From Lachnospiraceae bacterium (lineage in GTDB: Bacteria; Bacillota_A; Clostridia; Lachnospirales; Lachnospiraceae), in contig CAAFOY010000075.1 of NCBI GenBank assembly GCA_900764695.1, forward strand, positions 1-31,239: a stretch of DNA of 31,239 nt, in the 5' to 3' direction. The notes under the pieces were generated by a model, which ran no database searches, was not told the origin of the DNA, and saw only the letters and a program-made list of their open reading frames with translations. Position numbers and translations under genes: made by a program. Below, piece after piece: positions 7,510 to 16,328 of the stretch (its first letter is position 1; each line of letters begins with the position of its first letter).

Positions 7510-7762
7510 TCCAATAATTGAAAATGCGATTTTTGAAAGCAAGTTAATTGATTTATTTAGTAAAATAGATATAAGTGAAGTTGAAACAGATTATCCGGAC
7601 GAAGATATTGAAAAGCTAAAATTTGAAGAAACACTACTTGAAAAATGGTGGAATAACAAGAAAGTAAGAAGAGTTACTGAAGTGGGTGTGCTTGCGGCAT
7701 CCCTTACAACAGGAATAATTGTTGCAATCAGAGTTATTCACAAAAAGCGAAAGGCTGCATAA
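7502..7762 (+). CDS. Small one-helix membrane protein, candidate anti-sigma factor
   Basis: The 86-residue product has an acidic cytoplasmic N-terminal segment (about 1-45, rich in Asp/Glu), a positively charged KWWNNKKVRR stretch, one predicted transmembrane helix (about 60-79) and a short KKRK tail. It shows no zinc-binding HxxxCxxC motif, so it is not a standard ZAS anti-sigma factor. The ATG at 7502 overlaps the sigma gene by 8 bp, and an AGAGGAG site lies inside that gene. Position and topology make it the natural partner that could hold the sigma factor at the membrane, but no known anti-sigma family is recognised. Confidence 0.7.
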   Translation: MSNPIIENAIFESKLIDLFSKIDISEVETDYPDEDIEKLKFEETLLEKWWNNKKVRRVTEVGVLAASLTTGIIVAIRVIHKKRKAA

Positions 7763-7816
7763 CAGTGAATCAATAAGATATTAAAAAAATAAAAAAAATA
7801 AAATTTTGCAAAAAAA

Positions 7817-7854
7817 TTGCAAGGTTTTATTTTTTTTTGTGTATAAGTATATGT
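7817..7854 (+). promoter_or_regulatory. ECF-type promoter-like motif upstream of the FASII operon
   Basis: TTGCAAG (7817-7823), 15 bp, GTGTATAAGT (7839-7848), ATGT at 7851-7854. It is identical in its boxes and spacing to the motif upstream of the sigma gene. A second TTGCA lies just upstream at about 7806-7810. The predicted leader to the acpP ATG is about 45 nt. Confidence 0.55.
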
Positions 7855-7898
7855 CCGCGTTAAAAAAGTGGAACAAAAAGAAAAGAGGAATTAAAAAA

Positions 7899-8129
7899 AT
7901 GGTAGAAAAGATTATTGAATTAGCAAAAGAAAATTTAAGCATTGATGGAGAAATTACAGCAACAAGTTCTTTCAAAGAAGATTTGGAAGTAGATTCATTA
8001 GACTTAATGGAATTAGTTATGGCATTAGAAGATGAATTTAATGTAGAAATTCCATCAGAAGAATTACAGAATATCAAGACAGTTCAGGATGTTGCTGACT
8101 ATTTAACATCAAAAGGCGTGGAGGCATAA
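7899..8129 (+). CDS. acpP: Acyl carrier protein
   Basis: ACP carries growing acyl chains on a 4'-phosphopantetheine arm in type II fatty acid synthesis. The 76-residue acidic protein has the standard four-helix ACP length and the DSLDLMEL motif, with Ser33 as the attachment site, followed by the recognition helix residues ELVMALEDEF. The frame is open farther upstream, but the ATG at 7899 is chosen because it has an AGAGG site 8 bp upstream and gives the normal ACP length. It is the first gene of the FASII/Acc operon; fabK starts directly after its stop. Confidence 0.95.
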   Translation: MVEKIIELAKENLSIDGEITATSSFKEDLEVDSLDLMELVMALEDEFNVEIPSEELQNIKTVQDVADYLTSKGVEA

Positions 8130-9053
8130 ATGAAAACAAGAATAACAGAATTGCTTAAAATTAAGCATCCTATTATTCAGGGAGGTATGGCATGGGTAGC
8201 TGACCATCATTTGGCAGCTGCTGTGTCAAATGCCGGCGGACTTGGAATTATAGGTGCGGCAAATGCTCCAGCAGAAGTAGTTAGAGAGGAAATAAGAAAG
8301 ACAAGAGAATTAACAGATAAGCCTTTTGGGGTAAATGTAATGCTTCTTAGTCCATCAGCAGATGAAGTTGCAAAAGTAGTTGTTGAAGAAAAAGTTCCCG
8401 TAGTTACAACAGGTGCAGGAAATCCTGAAAAATATATGGAAATGTGGAAAGAAGCGGGAATAACTGTTATTCCGGTTATTGCTTCTGTAGCGATGGCAAG
8501 AAGATTAGAAAGAACCGGAGTTGACGCGGTTATCGCAGAAGGATGTGAATCAGGCGGCCATATTGGTGAATCAACTTCAATGACTTTAATACCACAGGTA
8601 GCTGATGCGATAGAAATTCCTGTAATTGGAGCAGGTGGCGTAGGCGATGGAAGAGGCATGGCAGCAATGTTTATGTTAGGTGCTGAAGGAATTCAGGCAG
8701 GTACATGTTTCTTAGTGGCAAACGAAACAAATATTCATGAAAATTATAAAAATAAAGTTTTAAAGGCAAAAGATATTGACTCGGTTGTAACAGGAAGAAG
8801 CCATGGACATCCGGCACGTTCATTAAGAAATAATATGACAAGACAATATGTAAAAATGGAAAATGAAGGTGCAGGATTTGAAGAATTAGAATATCTCACA
8901 TTAGGCTCGCTTAGAAAGGCAGTGCAAGATGGAGATACACAGAATGGCTCTTTTATGGCAGGACAGATAGCAGGACTTATACACGAAACGAAAAGCTGCA
9001 AAGAAATAATTGAAGAAATGGAAAATCAGGCAGAAAAACTTTTGAAATTATAA
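8130..9053 (+). CDS. fabK: Enoyl-[acyl-carrier-protein] reductase II (FMN-dependent)
   Basis: FabK reduces the trans-2-enoyl-ACP double bond with NAD(P)H through FMN, the last step of each elongation cycle. The 307-residue TIM-barrel protein starts with the family opening KHPIIQGGMAWVAD and has a GGLGIIGAANAP FMN-binding loop. ESGGHIGE places the conserved active-site histidine at 144, and GAGGVGDGRG follows. The length is typical. The ATG abuts the acpP stop (TAAATG), with GGAGG-like sequence inside the acpP end. It replaces FabI, which is absent here; FabK enzymes are insensitive to triclosan-type FabI inhibitors. Confidence 0.95.
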   Translation: MKTRITELLKIKHPIIQGGMAWVADHHLAAAVSNAGGLGIIGAANAPAEVVREEIRKTRELTDKPFGVNVMLLSPSADEVAKVVVEEKVPVVTTGAGNPEKYMEMWKEAGITVIPVIASVAMARRLERTGVDAVIAEGCESGGHIGESTSMTLIPQVADAIEIPVIGAGGVGDGRGMAAMFMLGAEGIQAGTCFLVANETNIHENYKNKVLKAKDIDSVVTGRSHGHPARSLRNNMTRQYVKMENEGAGFEELEYLTLGSLRKAVQDGDTQNGSFMAGQIAGLIHETKSCKEIIEEMENQAEKLLKL

Positions 9054-9143
9054 AAAATTAATTGGAATTTTTTGAACAAAAAAATAAAAGTAAGTGTGTA
9101 TCAAATAAAAAACATGAATTATAACTCAAAGTTAGGAGGAAAC

Positions 9144-10070
9144 ATGGGAAAGACGGCATTTATTTTTCCGGGACAAGGTGCTCAGTATTTTGGAATGGGA
9201 AAAGATTTTTTTGATAAATATGAAGACAGTAAAAAATACTTTGAAGAAGCAACGAAGATTCTTGGATTTGATATGGAAAAGATGTGCTTTGAAGAAAATG
9301 AAGATTTAAACAATACACAGTATACACAGGCAGCAATGTTTACAGTATGCGCAGCAATTTTACAACAGATTGAAAAAACAGGAGTAAAGCCTGACGTGTG
9401 TGCAGGATTAAGTCTTGGAGAATATGCAGCCCTTTATTCATGCGGAACAATTACATTTGAGGATGCGGTTTATCTCCTAAGAAAAAGAGGAATGTTTATG
9501 GATGAAGAAGTTCCGGATGGTAAAGGAACAATGGCAGCAGTGCTTGGAATGGATGCAGATAAAATTGATGATATTTGCAAAAATACAGAAGGAGAAGTGG
9601 CAGTTGCAAATTATAATTGTCCGGGTCAGATTGTTATAACAGGTGAAACTGATGCAGTAGAGAAAGCTTCAAAAACTTTAGCAGAAAATGGAGCAAAGAG
9701 AGTTTTGCCACTTAAGGTAAGCGGACCATTTCACTCTGCCATGCTAAAAGGGGCAGGAGAGAAGCTGGAAAAAGAATTGAAAAATATTGAGCTTAAAGAA
9801 CTTAAAATGCCGTATGTGGCAAATTGTAATGCAAGTTACATATATGATAATTCACAAATAAAAGAACTTCTAAAAAAACAGATTTCAGCACCTGTAAAAT
9901 TTATGCAGAGTGTTGAAAAAATGATAGATGATGGAGTTGATACATTTGTTGAAATAGGACCGGGGAAAACACTTTCTAAATTTGTTAAAAAAATCAATAA
10001 AGATGTAACGGTAATAAATATTGAAAAAGTGGATGATTTAGAAAAACTGAAAGGATTAGAAATATGTTAA
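9144..10070 (+). CDS. fabD: Malonyl-CoA:ACP transacylase
   Basis: FabD transfers malonyl from CoA to ACP. The 308-residue protein opens with [12 protein letters not shown]. It carries the nucleophile elbow GLSLGEY (Ser90), the catalytic histidine in GPFHSAM (His197), and the C-terminal [11 protein letters not shown] motif. The frame can be extended upstream to a TTG at 9072, but the ATG at 9144 has a perfect AGGAGG site 4-5 bp upstream and gives the usual N-terminus. Its end overlaps the fabG start by 7 bp, indicating translational coupling. Confidence 0.96.
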   Translation: MGKTAFIFPGQGAQYFGMGKDFFDKYEDSKKYFEEATKILGFDMEKMCFEENEDLNNTQYTQAAMFTVCAAILQQIEKTGVKPDVCAGLSLGEYAALYSCGTITFEDAVYLLRKRGMFMDEEVPDGKGTMAAVLGMDADKIDDICKNTEGEVAVANYNCPGQIVITGETDAVEKASKTLAENGAKRVLPLKVSGPFHSAMLKGAGEKLEKELKNIELKELKMPYVANCNASYIYDNSQIKELLKKQISAPVKFMQSVEKMIDDGVDTFVEIGPGKTLSKFVKKINKDVTVINIEKVDDLEKLKGLEIC

Positions 10071-10804
10071 GTAATAAAGTAGCAATTGTTACAGGAGCTT
10101 CCAGAGGAATAGGCGCTAAGGTGGCAAAGACATTTGCTGAAAATAACGCAGTTGTAATAGTAAATTATGCAGGCTCTAAGGAAAAGGCAGAAAATGTTGT
10201 TGACGAAATTATTAAATCAGGGGGAAAAGCAGAAGCTTATAAATGCAATGTAGCCTCATTTGATGAAGTAAAAGAAATGATGGAATATGTTGTAAAAACT
10301 TATGGAAGAATAGACATTCTTGTAAACAATGCAGGGATTACAAAAGATAATCTTTTGCTCAGAATGTCAGAACAGGAATTTGACGATGTAATAGATGTTA
10401 ATTTAAAAGGAACATTTAATTGTATGAAAAATGTAACAAGACAAATGATGCGACAAAAAAACGGAAGGATAATTAACATGTCTTCAGTAGTTGGAGTTCA
10501 TGGAAATGCAGGACAATTAAATTACAGTGCTTCAAAAGCAGGAATAATAGGAATGACTAAATCGCTTGCAAAAGAAATGGCTTCCAGAAATATAACTGTA
10601 AATGCAATTGCACCCGGATTTATTGAAACTGATATGACGGGTCAGCTGGATGAAAATGTGAAGAAACAGATTTTATCAGGAATTCCGGCTAATTGTCTTG
10701 GAAATGTAAATGATATTGCACAGACGGCGCTGTTTTTGGCATCTGATGGAGCAAGATATATTACAGGACAGGTTATCGGAGTAGATGGAGGTATGGGAAT
10801 TTGA
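10064..10804 (+). CDS. fabG: 3-oxoacyl-[acyl-carrier-protein] reductase
   Basis: FabG reduces beta-ketoacyl-ACP with NADPH. The 246-residue short-chain dehydrogenase has the cofactor motif TGASRGIG (10-17), the NNAG motif (88-91), and the catalytic Ser141, Tyr154 and Lys158 in the SSVVG and YSASK motifs. The C-terminal end [12 protein letters not shown] is the FabG signature. The start overlaps fabD and the stop overlaps the TTG start of fabF, so translation is tightly linked. Confidence 0.96.
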   Translation: MLSNKVAIVTGASRGIGAKVAKTFAENNAVVIVNYAGSKEKAENVVDEIIKSGGKAEAYKCNVASFDEVKEMMEYVVKTYGRIDILVNNAGITKDNLLLRMSEQEFDDVIDVNLKGTFNCMKNVTRQMMRQKNGRIINMSSVVGVHGNAGQLNYSASKAGIIGMTKSLAKEMASRNITVNAIAPGFIETDMTGQLDENVKKQILSGIPANCLGNVNDIAQTALFLASDGARYITGQVIGVDGGMGI

Positions 10805-12036
10805 AACGAAGAGTAGTAGTAACCGGATTAGGAATAATATCACCAATTGGTAATGACATAGATACATTTTGGGAAAATGTGAAAAAAGGAACAGTAGGAA
10901 TCGGAGAGATAACAAAATTTGATACTACGGATTTTAAGGTAAAACTTGCAGCAGAAGTTAAAGATTTTGATGCTACAAAATATATGGATAAGCGCGAAGC
11001 AAGAAGAATGGAATTGTTTTCTCAGTATGCAGTAGCAGCGGCAAAACAGGCAGTTGAAGATTCAGGGCTTGATTTGGAAAAAACAGATAAAAACAGAATG
11101 GGTGTTTCTATAGGCTCAGGAGTTGGAAGCTTGCAGGCGATGGAAAGAGAACATAAAAAGTTACTTGAAAAAGGACCGGGAAGAATTAGCCCGATGTTAG
11201 TTCCGATGATGATTACAAATATGGCAGCAGGAAATGTGGCAATTCAGTTTGGCTGTAAAGGCAAGTGTTTAAACATCGTAACTGCATGTGCAACAGGAAC
11301 ACATTCGATAGGAGAAGCATTCAGATACATTCAGTATGGCGATGCAGATATTATGCTTGCAGGTGGAACGGAAGCATCAGTTTGCCCAATAGGAGTGGGC
11401 GGATTTTCAGCACTTACAGCACTTTCAACACAGGAAAATCCTTTAAGAGCTTCAATCCCATTTGACAAAGAAAGAAGTGGATTTGTTATGGGTGAGGGTG
11501 CAGGAGTTGTTGTATTAGAAGAATACGAGCATGCAATAAAGCGCGGAGCAAAGATATATGGTGAAGTTGCAGGATATGGAGCAACATGTGATGCATTTCA
11601 CATTACATCACCTGCCGAAGATGGTGAAGGTGCAGCAAGGGCTATGATGCTTGCGATGGAAGATGGAAATGTAAAACCTGAGCAGGTTGAGTATATAAAT
11701 GCACATGGAACAAGTACACATCATAATGATTTATTTGAAACAATGGCAATTAAAAAAGCATTTGGTGATAAAGCATATGATTTAAATGTAAATTCAACAA
11801 AGTCGATGGTAGGTCATATGTTAGGTGCAGCAGGGGCTGTGGAATTTATCGTATGTATCAAATCGGTTATGGAAGATTACATCCATAAAACAGCAGGCTT
11901 TAAAGTAAAAGATGAAGAATTGGATTTGAATTACACACCTGAGGCTGTTAATAGAAAAGTAAATTATGCCATAAGTAATTCGTTAGGTTTTGGTGGACAT
12001 AACGGCAGCATAATGGTTAAAAAATTTGAAGCATAA
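10801..12036 (+). CDS. fabF: 3-oxoacyl-[acyl-carrier-protein] synthase II
   Basis: FabF condenses malonyl-ACP with acyl-ACP during chain elongation. The 411-residue thiolase-fold enzyme begins [10 protein letters not shown] and carries the Cys-His-His triad at Cys163 (TACATG), His302 (NAHGTST) and His339 (VGHMLGAAG), plus the GFGGHNGS C-terminal loop. The start is TTG at 10801, overlapping the fabG TGA (TTGA), with GGAGGT about 10 bp upstream. No fabH gene for initiation is found in the window, so initiation must be encoded elsewhere or handled differently. Confidence 0.96.
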   Translation: MKRRVVVTGLGIISPIGNDIDTFWENVKKGTVGIGEITKFDTTDFKVKLAAEVKDFDATKYMDKREARRMELFSQYAVAAAKQAVEDSGLDLEKTDKNRMGVSIGSGVGSLQAMEREHKKLLEKGPGRISPMLVPMMITNMAAGNVAIQFGCKGKCLNIVTACATGTHSIGEAFRYIQYGDADIMLAGGTEASVCPIGVGGFSALTALSTQENPLRASIPFDKERSGFVMGEGAGVVVLEEYEHAIKRGAKIYGEVAGYGATCDAFHITSPAEDGEGAARAMMLAMEDGNVKPEQVEYINAHGTSTHHNDLFETMAIKKAFGDKAYDLNVNSTKSMVGHMLGAAGAVEFIVCIKSVMEDYIHKTAGFKVKDEELDLNYTPEAVNRKVNYAISNSLGFGGHNGSIMVKKFEA

Positions 12037-12080
12037 TAGCTGAAAAAATAAATGATTATGATTATGAAAAGGAAATTAAA

Positions 12081-12530
12081 ATGAATTATGAGCAAATAGA
12101 AAAACTGATAGATAAGGTTAATAAATCAAAAATAACAGAATTATCAGTTGAAGAAGGAAATTTTAAATTAAATATAAAGGCAGAACAGAGTGTGGCATTG
12201 GCAGCTTTAACAGTTCCAGGCAATTTGCCTGATGCAAATGTAGAAACTATTAGAACTGTGGGCGTGAATGAAAATGAAGGACAAAGTGATGATTTAGAAG
12301 AAATAAAAAGTCCTTTGGTTGGAACGTTTTATGCGGCAAGAGCTGAGGGGGAAGAACCGTTTATTAAGGTGGGAGACAAAATAAAAAAAGGTCAAACAAT
12401 AGGAATCATTGAAGCCATGAAACTAATGAATGAAATTAGTGCAACATGTGATGGCGTAGTTGAAGAGATTCTGGTTGAAAATGAAGATTTAGTAGAGTAT
12501 GGACAGGTAATCGTAAAAGTTAGCAAATAA
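12081..12530 (+). CDS. accB: Biotin carboxyl carrier protein of acetyl-CoA carboxylase
   Basis: BCCP carries carboxybiotin between the carboxylase and transcarboxylase parts of acetyl-CoA carboxylase. The 149-residue protein has an N-terminal helical segment, a short mobile linker (about 40-75) and the C-terminal biotinyl domain with EAMKLMNE, where Lys114 is the biotinylation site. An AAGGA site precedes the ATG. The remaining carboxylase genes accC, accD and accA follow after fabZ. Confidence 0.96.
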   Translation: MNYEQIEKLIDKVNKSKITELSVEEGNFKLNIKAEQSVALAALTVPGNLPDANVETIRTVGVNENEGQSDDLEEIKSPLVGTFYAARAEGEEPFIKVGDKIKKGQTIGIIEAMKLMNEISATCDGVVEEILVENEDLVEYGQVIVKVSK

Positions 12531-12636
12531 GAAAATGTATTAATTAGAAGATTAGAAAAGTGAAGAATCGCTTTATAGAAATAATGAATCTTAAATGCTA
12601 AAAAAGTTGCGCATTTGCAACAGAATGGAGATTAAT

Positions 12637-13059
12637 ATGTTAAACACAAAGGAAATAATGGATATAATTCCTCACAGACAGCCGTTTTTACTTGTAGACA
12701 GAATAGAAGAAATGGAAGTAGGAAAGAGAGCAGTAGGAATTAAATGTGTAAGCTATAATGAACCGTTTTTTGCAGGACATTTTCCGGATCAGCCTGTAAT
12801 GCCTGGAGTGCTTATTATTGAAGCAATGGCACAGGTAGGAGCTGTCAGTTTATTATCAGACGATAAATATAAAGGAAAAACTCCTTTGTTTGGTGGAATT
12901 AAAAACGCTAAATTTAGAAGAAAAGTTGTTCCGGGAGATGTGCTTAGAATGGAAGTGGAAATGACTAGAGTGCGTGGACCACTTGGTATAGGTGAAGGAA
13001 AAGCGTATGTGGATGGTGAACTTTGCGCACAGGCAGAACTTGTATTTGCAATACAGTGA
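12637..13059 (+). CDS. fabZ: 3-hydroxyacyl-[acyl-carrier-protein] dehydratase
   Basis: FabZ dehydrates beta-hydroxyacyl-ACP to the enoyl form. The 140-residue hotdog-fold protein has the N-terminal [13 protein letters not shown] motif, the catalytic His48 in [12 protein letters not shown] and the catalytic Glu62 in IEAMAQ. The frame is open upstream to 12595, but ATG 12637 has a TGGAG site 6 bp before it and gives the standard FabZ length. The gap of about 100 bp after accB shows no terminator. Confidence 0.95.
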   Translation: MLNTKEIMDIIPHRQPFLLVDRIEEMEVGKRAVGIKCVSYNEPFFAGHFPDQPVMPGVLIIEAMAQVGAVSLLSDDKYKGKTPLFGGIKNAKFRRKVVPGDVLRMEVEMTRVRGPLGIGEGKAYVDGELCAQAELVFAIQ

Positions 13060-13089
13060 AAATGTTGTTAGTCGAAAAGGAGAAAGTAG

Positions 13090-14436
13090 ATGTTTGAAAA
13101 AATTCTAATAGCAAATCGAGGCGAAATCGCTGTTCGAATAATAAGAGCTTGTAGAGAAATGGGAATTCAAACAGTGGCAGTTTGCTCAGAAGTAGATAAA
13201 GATGCACTTCATGCACAACTTGCGGATGAATGTGTGTGTATTGGTTCTTATAAATCAAAAGATAGTTATTTAAATATAGAAAAAATATTAAGTGCAGCAA
13301 TTGCTACAAAGGCAGATGCGATACATCCTGGATTTGGTTTTTTATCAGAAAACAGCAAATTTGCAAAAATATGTAATGAATGCAATATAGAATTTATCGG
13401 GCCTTCAGTAGAAAGTATGATAAATATGGGAAATAAATCTATAGCAAGACAAACTATGATTAAAGCAGGAGTACCTGTAGTTCCGGGAACAAATGAGCCT
13501 CTTACAGATGCTTATCAGGGAAAGAAAATAGCTGACGAAATAGGTTATCCGGTAATAGTAAAAGCAGTTTCAGGCGGTGGCGGAAAAGGTATGAGGGAAG
13601 TAAGAAAAAGCGAAGATTTTGTAAAATTATTTGAAACTGCAAAAAAAGAAACAGAAATTGCCTTTGGTGATGACCAGATGTATATAGAAAAATTTGTGGA
13701 AAATGCAAGACATATCGAATTTCAGATTATAGGGGACAAATTTGGAAATGTATTACAACTAGGAGAGCGAGATTGCAGTATTCAAAGAAGACATCAGAAG
13801 TTAGTTGAAGAAACTCCTTCGGTTGTTTTAAAAGAAGAAGTAAGAAAGAAAATGGGAGAAGCGGCAATTAAAGCCGCAAAGGCTGCAAAATATTACAGTG
13901 CAGGAACAATAGAATTTTTGCTTGATAAAGATGGTGAACATTTTTATTTCATGGAAATGAATACAAGAATTCAGGTAGAACATCCTGTGACAGAAATGGT
14001 GACAGGAGTTGATTTGATAAAAGAAATGATAATGGTAGCAGCAGGTGAAAAACTTACAATGACACAGAACGATGTAAAACATTCGGGATGTGCAATAGAG
14101 TGTCGAATAAATGCAGAAGACCCTGACAATCATTTTATCCCATGCCCAGGTACCGTAAATGAACTTCATTTCCCGGGAGGAAATGGAATACGGGTAGATT
14201 CCGCATTGTTTCACGGGTACAAAATTCCTTCGTGTTACGACTCGATGGTGGCAAAAATAATAGTTCACGGCCACGACAGAAAAGAGGCCATTGAGAAAAT
14301 GAGAAGTGCGCTAGGGGAAGTTGTAATTGATGGGATAAAAACGAATTTAGATTTACAGTATGAAATTATTAATTCAAATGAATTTGCCAAAGGGAATGCA
14401 CTGGAAATCAACAGACGTTTGGATGATAGAGGTTAA
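13090..14436 (+). CDS. accC: Acetyl-CoA carboxylase, biotin carboxylase subunit
   Basis: AccC carboxylates the biotin of BCCP using ATP and bicarbonate. The 448-residue protein has the N-terminal ILIANRGEIAVRI motif, the ATP-grasp glycine loop GGGGKGM starting at residue 162, the RDCSIQRRHQK segment and the EMNTRIQVEHPVTE catalytic region. The length is normal. An AAAGGAG site precedes the ATG at 13090, 30 bp after fabZ. Confidence 0.97.
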   Translation: MFEKILIANRGEIAVRIIRACREMGIQTVAVCSEVDKDALHAQLADECVCIGSYKSKDSYLNIEKILSAAIATKADAIHPGFGFLSENSKFAKICNECNIEFIGPSVESMINMGNKSIARQTMIKAGVPVVPGTNEPLTDAYQGKKIADEIGYPVIVKAVSGGGGKGMREVRKSEDFVKLFETAKKETEIAFGDDQMYIEKFVENARHIEFQIIGDKFGNVLQLGERDCSIQRRHQKLVEETPSVVLKEEVRKKMGEAAIKAAKAAKYYSAGTIEFLLDKDGEHFYFMEMNTRIQVEHPVTEMVTGVDLIKEMIMVAAGEKLTMTQNDVKHSGCAIECRINAEDPDNHFIPCPGTVNELHFPGGNGIRVDSALFHGYKIPSCYDSMVAKIIVHGHDRKEAIEKMRSALGEVVIDGIKTNLDLQYEIINSNEFAKGNALEINRRLDDRG

Positions 14437-14549
14437 AAATCATTGCAATGAATAGTCATGTGCTAAAGACAATAAAAATTATGATGCCCGGGGATAGAGA
14501 TAAAAATGGGTTGTAAAAATATGGATGCTTTGAAATCAGAGGTTAAAAA

Positions 14550-15386
14550 ATGTTAAAAGAAATGTTGAAAAAAACTCCAAAAAGAATAGTAAAGAATGAA
14601 AGCAGCAAATCAAATGTTCCTGATGGAATGTTTATGCGCTGCCCTAAATGTAAAGAAATAATCTATTCTGAGGATTTAGTGTCAAATAAATATGTATGCC
14701 CTAAATGCGAACATTATTTCAGAATTAATGCAAAGCAAAGAATAGAAATGGTGTTAGACAAAGGGAGCTTTGAGGAATGGCACAAAGATATTACAACGGA
14801 TAATCCGCTAAATTTTCCAAATTATATAGAAAAAATTGAAAAAACAAAAAAGATTACAGGACTCGATGAGGCTGTAATAACAGGTAAAGGAAAAATAAAA
14901 GGAAAGGACGTTGCAATCGGAGTAATGTCTGCGGATTTCATAATGGGAAGTATGGGAAGCGTAGTAGGAGAAAGAATTACAAGATTATTTGAGAAAGCAA
15001 CTGAAGAAAAATTACCGGTTGTTATGTTTTGCTGTTCAGGTGGAGCCCGTATGCAGGAAGGCACAGTGTCTCTTATGCAAATGGCAAAAACGAGCCAGGC
15101 AGTTAAAAGACATGATGAAGCAGGACTTTTATATGTTTCAGTATTAACTGACCCAACAACAGGAGGGGTTACGGCGAGTTTTGCAATGCTTGGAGATGTA
15201 ATAATTGCTGAACCGGGAGCATTGATTGGTTTTGCCGGACAAAGAGTAATTGAGCAGACAATTCATCAGAAACTCCCTGAAGGATTTCAACGGGCAGAAT
15301 TTTTATTGAAACACGGATTTATAGATAAAATTGTGACTAGAACAAGATTGAAGAAAACATTGGAATTTCTTATTTTATCTAATTAA
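14550..15386 (+). CDS. accD: Acetyl-CoA carboxylase, carboxyltransferase beta subunit
   Basis: AccD forms, with AccA, the carboxyltransferase that makes malonyl-CoA. The 278-residue protein has the N-terminal C4 zinc ribbon (Cys31, Cys34, Cys50, Cys53). The crotonase-like core follows, with [25 protein letters not shown] and [14 protein letters not shown], and the end has [10 protein letters not shown]. The ATG at 14550 is preceded by AGAGG. The 113-bp gap after accC has no terminator. Confidence 0.96.
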   Translation: MLKEMLKKTPKRIVKNESSKSNVPDGMFMRCPKCKEIIYSEDLVSNKYVCPKCEHYFRINAKQRIEMVLDKGSFEEWHKDITTDNPLNFPNYIEKIEKTKKITGLDEAVITGKGKIKGKDVAIGVMSADFIMGSMGSVVGERITRLFEKATEEKLPVVMFCCSGGARMQEGTVSLMQMAKTSQAVKRHDEAGLLYVSVLTDPTTGGVTASFAMLGDVIIAEPGALIGFAGQRVIEQTIHQKLPEGFQRAEFLLKHGFIDKIVTRTRLKKTLEFLILSN

Positions 15387-15407
15387 GCAAAGCGAAAGGG
15401 CATAGAA

Positions 15408-16199
15408 ATGGAACAAATACTTACGCCATGGGAGCGCGTTAAAATAGCCAGAGATAAAGACAGACCATATAGTTTTGATTATATAAATGAAATATTTGAC
15501 AGATTTTTAGAATTACATGGTGACAGATTTTATGGAGATGACGGAGCAATTGTAGGTGGAATTGGTGAAATCAATGGCAGCTATTTTACGATAATAGCTC
15601 AGCAAAAAGGAAGAAATGTAAAACAGAATATTACCAGAAATTTTGGTATGCCATCGCCTGAAGGATACAGAAAAGGAATCAGACTTATGAAGCAGGCAGA
15701 AAAATTTAACCGCCCAATTATTTGCTTTGTAGACACGCCGGGAGCATATCCGGGAATTGAGGCAGAGGAAAGAGGACAGGGAGAAGCGATTGCAAAAAGT
15801 ATATTTGAAATGTCAGGACTAAAAGTTCCGGTTCTTACAATAGTTATAGGCGAAGGAGGAAGCGGAGGAGCTTTGGCAAATGCAGTGGCAAATAAAGTTT
15901 TAATGCTTGAGAATGCAATGTATTCAATACTTTCTCCTGAAGGATTTGCAACAATTCTTTGGAAAGACGGTTCAAGAGCGGATGAAGCTGCAAGCGTGAT
16001 GAAATGCACATCTCATAAATTGCTTGAACTAGGTATAATTGATGGGATTATTGAAGAAGAACAGCAGGCATCACTTGAAAATGTAGATATAATAGCTGAA
16101 GAAATAAAAAAAGAAATTTTAAAGTTTGCTGATGAGTACAAAGACAAAAATCCTGAATATATCAGAAATCAAAGATATGAAAGATTCAGGCAAATGTAA
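15408..16199 (+). CDS. accA: Acetyl-CoA carboxylase, carboxyltransferase alpha subunit
   Basis: This is the partner of AccD in the carboxyltransferase. The 263-residue protein opens with [15 protein letters not shown]. It contains [16 protein letters not shown], the [10 protein letters not shown] segment, [10 protein letters not shown] and the oxyanion-hole region [10 protein letters not shown]. It is somewhat shorter than the E. coli enzyme, as is normal in Firmicutes with a truncated N-terminus. It begins 21 bp after accD with an AAAGGG ribosome binding site. Confidence 0.96.
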   Translation: MEQILTPWERVKIARDKDRPYSFDYINEIFDRFLELHGDRFYGDDGAIVGGIGEINGSYFTIIAQQKGRNVKQNITRNFGMPSPEGYRKGIRLMKQAEKFNRPIICFVDTPGAYPGIEAEERGQGEAIAKSIFEMSGLKVPVLTIVIGEGGSGGALANAVANKVLMLENAMYSILSPEGFATILWKDGSRADEAASVMKCTSHKLLELGIIDGIIEEEQQASLENVDIIAEEIKKEILKFADEYKDKNPEYIRNQRYERFRQM

Positions 16200-16211
16200 T
16201 ATATGAATTCA

Positions 16212-16268
16212 AAAACATAAATAGCAGAGTTGGAAAATAAAAAATCGAAAACATAAATAGTTGAGTTG
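16212..16268. repeat. 36-bp tandem duplication between accA and the second flavoprotein
   Basis: A unit starting AAAACATAAATAG at 16212 recurs 36 bp later at 16248; the first 21 positions differ at only two. It lies in the 129-bp intergenic gap and probably lengthens the untranslated spacer. No hairpin terminator is seen here, so the operon may continue. Confidence 0.6.
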
Positions 16269-16328
16269 AAAAAAACGGAAAAATGAAAACACTACACAAA
16301 TTTAGGCAAACTAAATATGGAGATATAA

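Noticed and set aside
7806..7898. N-terminal extension of the acyl carrier protein
   Set aside because: The region holds the promoter-like motif and untranslated leader; the ATG at 7899 has the ribosome binding site and gives the standard ACP length.
8207..8659. Minus-strand open frame of 150 codons inside fabK
   Set aside because: It is the complement of a strongly conserved fabK gene, has no ribosome binding site and encodes a low-quality Ser/Pro/Thr-rich sequence.
9072..9143. TTG start giving a longer FabD
   Set aside because: A perfect AGGAGG site precedes the ATG at 9144, and the extra residues are absent from the family.
13828..14274. Minus-strand open frame of 148 codons inside accC
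   Set aside because: It is a shadow of accC with no start signals and a composition rich in Phe, Tyr, Cys and His typical of reverse-frame translation.
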